This document shows, in pieces, positions 56,199-64,000 of a DNA stretch of 64,000 bases; the first letter of the stretch is position 1; every line of letters starts with the position of its first letter. This DNA is from Hyperoodon ampullatus (Eukaryota; Chordata; Mammalia; Artiodactyla; Ziphiidae). The position numbers and the translations under genes were made by a program. The notes beneath the pieces are model-generated. The model saw nothing but the letters and a program-made list of their open reading frames with translations, did not search any database and was not told the origin of the DNA. The stretch is taken from positions 42,316,338 to 42,380,337 of the forward strand of contig OX457061.1 in NCBI GenBank assembly GCA_949752795.1. Direction: 5' to 3'.

Positions 56199-58190
56199 AA
56201 TACACATTCTTTTTAAGCATGCGTGGAACACTCTCCAGAATAGACTGTCTGTTAGGGGAAAAAAGGAAGCCTTAATAAGTTTAAAATGATTGAAATCATA
56301 CAAAGCATGTTCCTTGACCATAATGGAATGAAATTAGAAATCAATAACAGAAGTAAATTTGGGATTTTCACAAACATGAGAAAATTAAACAACACACTTT
56401 TAATAACCAGTGTATCAAAGAAGAAATCACAAAGAAAATTAGAAGAAAGTTTGAGATGAATGAAAATTAAGACACAACATGCCAAATTTATGGAATGCAG
56501 ACAAAGTAGTGCTTAGAGGAAAATTTAAAGCTTTAAATGTCTACATTTAAAAGGAAGATCTAAAATCAATAACCAAATCTTCCACCTTAGACTAGAAAAA
56601 AGAAGAGCAAACTAAAACCAAAGCAAAAATAAGAAAGGAAACAATAAAGATTACAGTGGAAATAGATGAAATAGAAACTAGAAAAATAACAAAAGAAATA
56701 CAAAATTGACATGTCTTTAGCTAGGCTGTTCAATAAAAAAAAGAGAGAAGATTCAAATTACTAAAACCAGGAATGAAAGAGGGGACATGACTATCAGCCT
56801 TATAGAAATAAAAAGGATCATAAGAAAATACTATGAACAATTATATGCCAACAAATTAGATAACCTAGATGAAATGGAAAAATTCCTAGAAAGACAGAAA
56901 CTACCAACACTGACTCAAAAAGAAATACAAAATCTGAATACAGATTCTGCTATAAAATTAGTAATTGAAACACTTCCTACAAAGAAAAGACCAGACTCAA
57001 ATGGCCTTACTAGTAAATTCAACCAAAGAGTTAAAGAGGAATTAACAATGCTTCTCAAATTCTTCCCCCCCAAAAAATAGAAAATATGAAACACTTTAAA
57101 ATTATTCTATAACGTGAGTATTACCCTGATACCAAAACCAAAGACATCATGAGAAGAAAACTACAGACCAATATACTTCATGAATATAGGCACAAAACCC
57201 CTCACCTGATACTAATAAACCAAACCTAGTCATTTATAAAAAGAATTATACACCACCACTAAGAGTGATTTATCTTAGGAATTCAATATTGGTTCAACAT
57301 ATGAAAATCAACCAGTGTAGTACACCACATTAATAGAATGAAGAGCAAAAACTACATGATCATCTTGAAAGAGATTGACAAGATTGAACATCTTTTATGA
57401 TAAAAACACTCAGAAAACTAATACAAGAAAGTGTCATCAATCTGATGAAGGTCCTCTACTAAAATCCCACAGCTAACATCATACTTAATGAAGAAAGATT
57501 AAATACTTTCCCACCAAGATCAGGAACAAGACAAGAATGTCTGCTCTCATCGTCTCTGGTCATCATTGTACTAGAGGCTCTAACCAGAGCAATTAAGCAA
57601 GGAAAAGAAATAAAAGCATCCAGATTGGAAAGGAAGTGAAATTATCTCTATTCACAGGTGACATGATCTTGTATATAGAAAATCCTAAAGAATCCAAACA
57701 AAAAAAATACTGGAACTAATAACTGAATCAGCAATGTTGCAGAATAAAAGATTAATATACAAAAATCAATTGTATTTCTATACACTATCAATGAACAATA
57801 CAAAAATGAAATTTAAAGAACGATTCAATTTATAATAGCATAAAAGATAATAAAAATACACAAGAATGAATTTAGTAAAAGAAGTGTAAGAATATACACT
57901 GAAAACTACAAAGCATCATTTAAAAAACTTAAAGAACACCTACATTAATTGAAACACATCCTGCATTCATGAATCAGAAGACTTAATATTATAAGATGGC
58001 AATACTCCCCAAATTGATCTACAGATTCAACATAATCCCTTTCATAATCCTAGCTACCTTGTTTTGCAGAAATTTATAAGCTGATGGTCCTAAGACTCAA
58101 ACGGAAATGCAAAGGACCCAGATCAGCCAAAATAACACTGAAAAAGAAAAAATTAGAGAACTCATGTTTTTCAATTTCAAAACTTACTAC

Positions 58191-58310
58191 AGGGAATTCC
58201 CTGGTGGTCCAGTGGTTAGGACTCTGTGCTTCCACTGCAGGAGACATGGTTCAATCCATGGTTGAGGAACTAAGATCCTGCAAGCCATGCAGCAAGGCCC
58301 CCCCCAAAAA
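58191..58310 (+). mobile_element. short CHR-type SINE in L1M
   Basis: GGGAATTCCCTGGTGGTCCA head, GGTTCAATCCATGGTTGAGG block and GCCATGCAGCAAGG end, then a C8 run before the As. TSD AAAACTTACTAC lies at 58179-58190 and 58311-58322. Confidence 0.95.
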
Positions 58311-58351
58311 AAAACTTACTACAAAGATACAGTAATCAAAACAATGTGAGG

Positions 58352-58686
58352 GCTTCTGTGGTGGCTCAGTGGCTGTGAACCCGCCTGCCAATGCAGGGAA
58401 CATGGGTTTGAGCCCTAGTCCAGGAAGATCCCACATGCCATGGAGCAACTAAGCCCATGTGCCACAACTACTGAGCCTGCACTCTAGAACCCACGAGCCA
58501 CAACTACTGAAGCCCATGTGCCTAGATCCCATGCTCCACAACAAGAGAAGCCACTGCAATAGAAGCCCGCACACCACAAAGAAGAGTAGCCCCAGCTCTC
58601 CACAACTAGAGAAAAGCCCACGCACAGTAACAAAGACCCAACACAGCCAAAAATTAATTAATTAATTAATTTTTAAAAAACCCAAT
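58352..58686 (+). mobile_element. CHR-type SINE, long form, in L1M
   Basis: Head GGCTTCTGTGGTGGCTCAGT, B box GGGTTTGAGCCCTAGTCC, repeated CCACAACTACTGA blocks and a tail of (TTAA)n after ACACAGCCAAAAA. TSD AATGTGAG lies at 58344-58351 and 58687-58694. Only 41 bp separate it from the preceding SINE. Confidence 0.95.
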
Positions 58687-60189
58687 AATGTGAGATTGGC
58701 ATAAAGCTAAACATATAGATCAATGGGATAAATAGACCCATACATCTATGGCCTGGTTTATATACCAGAAATAAATCCATATATCTATAGCCATTTGATT
58801 TTCTACAAGAATGCCAAGGCCATTCATTAGGGAAAGAATAGTCCCTTCAACAATGATCCTGGACCACCGGATATCCATGGGCAAATGAATAAAGTTGGAT
58901 CCCTACCACACACAATACACAGAAATCAACTAAAAGCAGATCAATGTCCTAAAGAGCTAAAACCATAAATCTCTCAGAAGAAAATCTTCCAAGAGGGGAA
59001 CTCTTCATGACCTCAGATTTGACAATGCATTCTCAGATATGACACCAAAAGCATGAGCAAAAAAGAAAAAGTAGATATGTTGGACTTCATCAAAATTAAA
59101 AGAATTTGTGCATAAAGGACATTATTAAGAAAGTAAAAGACAACCTGCAGAATGGGAGAAAAAAGTATATATATACACATCAGATAAAGGTTTAGTATGT
59201 GGAATAAATGAACTCCTACAACGCAACAGTAAAACAACAAACAACCCAATTATAAATGGGTAAAGGACTTGAATAAACAGATTCCTAAAGAAGCCATATG
59301 GCCAAAAGGCACATGAGAAAATGTCAACATCATTAGGCATCAGGGAAATGCAAATTGAAACCACAAAGAGATACCACTTCACATGCACTAGGATCACTAT
59401 AATCAAAAAGATAGATAATAAGAAGTGTTGGCAAGGATGTGGAGAAATTTGAACTGTCATACATTGCTGGAGGGAATATAACATGGTGTAGCCATTTTGA
59501 AAAACAATTTGGCAGTTCCTCAAAAATAAAACACAGGATTGCCATATGACCCAGGATTTCCACTCCTAGGTATAAACTTAAGAGAAATCAAAATGTATTT
59601 CCACACTAAAACTTGTACACAGATGTTCATAGCAACCAAAAAGTAGAAGCAATCCAGTTGTCCTCAACAGATAAATGAATCAACAAAATGTGTATACTAT
59701 TCATGCAATGGAATATTTTTCAGTCATTAAAAGGAATGTAGCATTGATATATACTACAACATGGATGAAAACATTATGCTAAGTGAAAGAAACCAGACAT
59801 GAAAATCACATATTGTTCTTTTTAAAGATATTTTGGCTGTCCTGGGTCCCTTGCATTTCCATGGCTCTTAGGATCATCAGCTCGGCCATTTCCACAAATA
59901 GAATCGATTTCATAGAAATGAAATCTATTTTGCAAATAGGCAAATCTATAGAGATAGAAAGTAGATTAGTGGTTGTCAGGGGCTCAATGAGTTGTCAGGG
60001 GGAAGAGAAAATGACCACTAATGGGTGCAGGATTTCCTTTTGGGGTGATGAAAATGTTCTAAAATTAGCTACTGGTAATGGTTGCAGAACTCTGTAAATC
60101 TGCTTAAAACAATTGAATTGCAGACTTTCAGGAGTTAATTTTATGGTATATGGATGTATGGTATATTTTAATAAAGCCATCATTTAAAA

Positions 60190-60525
60190 AATCCAGTCCA
60201 TCCTAGAAAATTGGGATGGCATAGTTATTATATTCATTTTTCTTTCTAGTCCTCACAATTTATAGCAAGATGCCTCATACATAGAAGTGCCAAAAATACA
60301 TACATGTATGAATGCATATTATTTTGCATTGTTCACAAAATGCTCCAGATATTAGTTGGAGTTTCTCAAGTGATTCAAACTCCTTGAGGCAAAGCCCATG
60401 TCTTAAATTTCATGAACATTCACCACTATTAGACCTTGCATAATGATTACACTTAGCCTGGAAATAGTTACAGTGGGTAAAAATGCTCAGCATCTTAATC
60501 CACCTGTAACTCATGATTGTTCAGG
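60190..60525. other. non-coding sequence, nothing recognised
   Basis: No landmark of a gene or repeat. Confidence 0.4.
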
Positions 60526-60529
60526 AGGC

Positions 60530-60770
60530 CATACTGTCATGGGAGGACTCTGAAGTCAGACTATCTAGGTTTAAATCCAACTTCTATGACTTAATGATGG
60601 TACGATCTTGGATGAATAACTTAACCTCTGTGAGCCTTATTTTCCTCATCTGTAAGGACAGGATTAATGATAATATTGATAGTAACCACCTTCCAGGGCT
60701 GTGTGAGGCTTAAATGAGGCAAGGGGTGTAAAGCACTAATATGGCCTTATTATTCATTCATAGAGTTGCT
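60530..60770 (+). repeat. MIR SINE
   Basis: AAGTCAGACTATCTAGGTTTAAATCC (B-box zone), AACTTAACCTCTGTGAGCCT, TTTTCCTCATCTGTAAGGAC and GTGTGAGGCTTAAATGAGGC follow the MIR consensus in order on the plus strand. Confidence 0.9.
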
Positions 60771-60774
60771 CGAC

Positions 60775-62450
60775 ATTCACTGAGCACTGATTCTAATGCT
60801 CTGCCCTCAGAAGACAGAAGTAGGAGAAGACAAATCAATGCAGTGAAGTGCTCTTGCTTGGAAAGACATCCAAAGAACACAAGAGGGATTCCCAAGGGGT
60901 GAGAGGCTCTGTGTGTATGTGGATGGTCAGAGGCACAGGGTATCAAGAAAAGTTTTATGGAAGAAGTACCACTCGAACAGAGCATTTATTTAACTTTAAA
61001 AAAAGTATTCATTCCCCAGGTTGAGAGAAACAGGGAAATAGGACATTCCAAATGGATGGAGTGATAAAAGGAAATCATCATTTATTCAGGGGGCTGTGAT
61101 TAACTCAACACAAGAACAGATCCAAGGTGAGAGCAGTCACAGAAAAGGCTAGGGAAGCAGGAGCCAGATGGTAGAAGTCCTTGTTTTCCCCCTCACTAGG
61201 GCAGACTGAATTTCCTGGCAAGAGGGAATCACCCCTCTCCCACTCCAGCAGAGTCATTTTCTTTGGTTGGTTTTCTTTCCAAAGGTCATAGAGCAAAACA
61301 GAGGAAAGACTGAACCTTTGAGGCAGCTTGAGTATTTCCAGAGTGTTCCGGTGATGTCAATGCTGACAAAGCCAGTCATTCGTTGGCTGATTATCACTGA
61401 GCACCCAGAGGCTGCAGGACAATTATCAGGAGTGACAGTTGTCCTTGATAAATGCATCTGTATTTTGCACAATTCCCAGTTTCCCTTGCCTGCTCCCAGC
61501 ATGCACTACTCCCACATTGGGCACCAGAGGTTGAAACAAGATGGCAGCTCCCAGAGGACTGCCTTCAATTACCCACAACAAGCATCTGGGCATAAGCCCC
61601 CATCATAGGTGATTATGGCCACAGGTTAATCCAGCAGTTCCTCCTAATTAATAGCTTGGAGTATTGAAGAAGCCAGAAGTGACCACAACTCTCCAAGTTT
61701 TTGGAAAAGCCCAGCTGGCTGAGTGTCAGCTTTCCGTTAGACCAAACCTTGGTGTGTTGTTTAACCACATCACCCTTTCCTGGAATCTGGCCCTTTGGCT
61801 GACACTCCTCTGTGGAGACAGAGTGTCCCTTTTGTGGTTCAGAAATACCATGTAGGCTTTTCTTCTGCCTCAGCATTCCCATTTCTCATTCTTTCGACTT
61901 CCTCCAATCTTTTCCGTTTATTTTCTTCAGACTTGTTTTATTTTTTTCTTTTCCTTCAAAAGACCTGATGCCCCGTTCTTTTCCTGCTCCTTGACTTCTC
62001 CATTTCTCTCTCTTTCCCTCTGCCCTCCTCCCTCCTTCTCTCACTCCGTCTTTCTATTTTTTTCTAAACTGACCTCAGATGAAAACAATAGATTAATCAT
62101 ATTGTATCTTTCATAACACTCTCAGCAGTTTCCATGCATGGCCCTCTTTTATTTGATTCATGTTTTTTCTAATTTCTTATTTTTAATAATGTAATAAGCA
62201 CCAATGAATCTAACAACTATTGAAACAAAAAGGGGGATCTCACAATATCCTACAGCAAAACATTTGGTAGCCTTCTATCCTAAGCACTGGCCCCCCCGAC
62301 CCAGGATATCCACCATGCCGAATCCTGGCCATCATTCCTTTCTTTATTTTAATACAGTATTATTGTTTCTACATGTAGTTCTAAAAAATGACTTACTCTA
62401 GTTTTTTAAGTTTATGAAAGGTATGATGCTGTTATCTACTTCTTTCTTTG
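60775..62450. other. non-coding sequence, nothing certain
   Basis: The first ~200 bp may be decayed L2. A pyrimidine-rich stretch lies at about 61860-62065. Open frames at 61254-61608 on both strands are short and unmatched. Confidence 0.4.
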
Positions 62451-62670
62451 TTTTAGCCTTACTTTATAGATTTCTTTTTACTTTTTAGTTTGAAATAAGT
62501 TCAAAGTTACAAAAATGTTTCAAGGATAGTACATAAACTCCCATAGAGCCTTACTGATACATATTATTTATATTTTATTTATGTATTTGTTTGTTTGTAG
62601 AGAGAGAGTTATTATTCTCCAACTCATTTGAAAATAAGTTGCATATATCTTGCTTCTTTAGCCCCTAACA

Positions 62671-63308
62671 TAGGGGTCCCCAACCCCTGGACCATGGACG
62701 ATTACCAGTCTGTGGCCTGTTAGGAACCGGGCTGCACAGCAGAAGGTGAGTGGCAGGCAAGTGAACAAAGCTTCATCTGTATTTACAGCCGCTTCCCATC
62801 ACTCGCATTCCCACGTGAGCTCCACCTCCTGTCAGATCAGCAGTGGCATTAGATTCTCATAGGAGTGCGAACCCTACTGTGAACTGTGCATGCAAGGGAT
62901 CTAGGTGTGCGCTCCTTATGAGAATCTAATGCCTGATGATCTGAGGTGGAGCTGAGGCAGTGATGCTAGCACTGGGGAGTGGCTGCAAATACAGATAATC
63001 ATTAGCAGAGAGGTTTGACTGCACAGAGTCCACAATAAATCAATTGCTTGCAGACTCATATCAAAACACTATCAGTGAGTGGCAAGTGAAAACAAGCTCA
63101 GGGCTCCCACTGATTCTCCATTATGGTGAGTTGTATAATTATTTCATTATATATTACAATGTAATAATAATAGAAATAAAATGCACAATAAATGTAATGT
63201 GCTTGAATCATCCCGAAACCATCTCCCCCCACACACCCCTGCCTGATCCATGGAAAAACTGTCTTCCATGAAACCGGTCTCTGGTGCCAAAAAGGTTGGG
63301 GATCACTG
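62671..63308. mobile_element. hAT-type DNA transposon, MER1/Charlie-like, non-autonomous
   Basis: Terminal inverted repeats TAGGGGTCCCCAACC (62671-62685) and GGTTGGGGATCACTG (63294-63308) match with few changes. Internal text AACCGGGCTGCACAGCAG and GGTGCCAAAAAGGTTGGGG is that of the MER1 family. The 8-bp TSD CCCTAACA is exact at 62663-62670 and 63309-63316, as expected for hAT elements. No transposase frame is present. Confidence 0.92.
62846..62932. repeat. long hairpin within the MER1-like element
   Basis: GCATTAGATTCTCATAGGAG (62846-62865) and CTCCTTATGAGAATCTAATG (62912-62931) pair almost perfectly. Weaker pairing extends outwards to about 62775 and 63000. Confidence 0.85.
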
Positions 63309-63433
63309 CCCTAACACATCAGTGTGTATTTCCTAAGAATAAGGAAAATCTCTTACATAACCACAAATGAGGAAATTTAACATTGATACTATGCTTATAT
63401 TTTAGCAACAGTCCATTTTTAACTATCCCAATA

Positions 63434-63642
63434 CAGTAAGTCCCCCACATATGAACCTTCAAGTTGTGAACTTTCAAAGACGTGAATGTGCATTTTCATG
63501 TCCAATCATGTAACTTACTTCAAGTGTCTGGCATTATCTGTAAAAGTTGGGTACCTAGGCTAACTTTATTGGACTTATGAACAAATTGGACTTGCAAATG
63601 CACTCTCGGAACGGAACTCGATCATATGTAGGGGACTTACTA
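63434..63642. mobile_element. Tc/mariner-type MITE (~209 bp)
   Basis: Inverted ends CAGTAAGTCCCCCACATATG (63434-63453) and CATATGTAGGGGACTTACTA (63623-63642) are flanked by TA on both sides (63432-63433 and 63643-63644), the TSD of Tc/mariner elements. No coding capacity. The exact family is not named. Confidence 0.85.
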
Positions 63643-64000
63643 TAACAGCATTTACAGCAGTTTTTTCAAGTACAAAAATCTGATTCAGATTTGCACATGG
63701 CATTCAGTTGTGTGTCTCTAGTCTTCTTTAATCTCAAACATTTCCTCCACCATTCTTTACTCCTCATGACATTTAATATTTGTCTGGTATCTTGTTAACA
63801 TCACTCAATTTGGGTTCTCCTGATGTTTCCTTTCTATTGCATTCAGGATACACTTTTTTGGCAGGAATACCACAGAAGTGATGCTATGTGCTATGTAAAT
63901 CACATCCAGAGGCCCCTCATTAGTGACTTAGCTTTGATCCCTTGATCATGGTGCTACCCTGTTTCTCTAGATGATATATTTGCATATATTCTTTGGAAAA

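Larger units (their letters stand above)
55460..59800 (+). pseudogene. L1M ORF2 remnant
   Basis: The frame survives only in pieces such as 56787-57080 (97 codons, with a NGLTSKFNQ-like finger motif). The RT active-site region reads [12 protein letters not shown] instead of FADD..., losing one catalytic aspartate by an A/D to T/G change, and indels surround it. The element is old and inert. Confidence 0.8.
55276..60185 (+). mobile_element. ancient L1M element, long but decayed
   Basis: It covers the start of the endonuclease (TTATATTAAATGTAAATGGA at about 55477), the RT region (AGATCAGGAACAAGACAAG at about 57519; GGTGACATGATCTTGTATA at about 57657), the C-terminus and a 3' UTR ending ATTTTAATAAAGCCATC. 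Four foreign inserts are present: SINEs at 55992-56198, 58191-58310 and 58352-58686, and a short antisense L1 piece near 59820-59898. Confidence 0.85.
62460..64000. mobile_element. old non-LTR (L1M-like) repeat, host of two DNA transposons
   Basis: TTTGAAATAAGTTCAAAGTT, TGTGTATTTCCTAAGAATAA, TTACATAACCACAAATGAGG and GCAGGAATACCACAGAAGTG form a familiar old mammalian repeat, probably an L1M 3' UTR in reverse. It is interrupted at 62671 and 63434, and the repeat text resumes cleanly after each insert. Confidence 0.45.

Overview
The window is mammalian nuclear DNA with no recognisable host gene. The lineage is most likely cetacean (whale or dolphin). The main clue is at least nineteen tRNA-derived SINEs of the CHR type, with a head like CTTCCCTGGTGGCGCAGTGG. 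Their young ~200 bp subtype, ending in GAGAGGCCCGCGTACC plus poly-A, is characteristic of cetaceans, and no ruminant BovB or Bov-tA sequence was recognised. No prokaryotic features, CRISPR arrays, rRNA genes or intact tRNA genes were seen. Family names below come from reading, not from a database search.

Layout. 1-2210 is mostly non-repetitive with faint old L2/MIR traces. 2217-2887 is an old L1 3' end. 2965-10208 is a full-length, young LINE-1 (L1-A) with intact ORF1 (297 aa) and ORF2 (1286 aa), a ~2.1 kb 5' UTR, a poly-A tail and a 12-bp target-site duplication (TSD). 10.2-25 kb is intergenic or intronic sequence with SINEs, a 5'-truncated L1 (L1-C, minus strand, 17823-19825), several L1 3' ends, an L2 remnant and a MaLR-type LTR. 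25016-40713 is one old minus-strand full-length L1 (L1-D). It was split by a plus-strand full-length but mutated L1 (L1-B, 31503-37553) with a truncated L1 3' end (L1-E) directly behind it, and it carries four CHR SINEs of its own. 40.7-55 kb has more SINEs, two decayed L1/HAL1-like tracts, and one L1 with a 5' inversion typical of twin priming (49291-50565). 55276-60185 is a long ancient L1 with three SINEs in it. The last 4 kb hold a MIR, a MER1-like hAT transposon with an exact 8-bp TSD (62671-63308) and a small TA-flanked Tc/mariner-type MITE (63434-63642).

How the parts work together. The only plausible protein-coding unit is L1-A. ORF1p (coiled coil, RRM, C-terminal RNA-binding domain) would coat the transcript, and ORF2p (endonuclease, reverse transcriptase, Cys-rich end) would nick DNA and copy the RNA. 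All catalytic residues I could check are present. CHR SINEs have L1-like TSDs and A-tails, consistent with mobilisation by such L1 proteins.

The most notable pattern is in the L1 5' ends. The three full-length L1s (A, B, D) share an AAGATGGC core at their extreme 5' end. Behind it, each carries a different internal tandem-repeat architecture: 67-71 bp units plus a long polypyrimidine block in A, GC-rich 172-174 bp units in B, and A/T-rich ~346 bp units in D. This suggests repeated turnover of L1 promoter sequence in this lineage.
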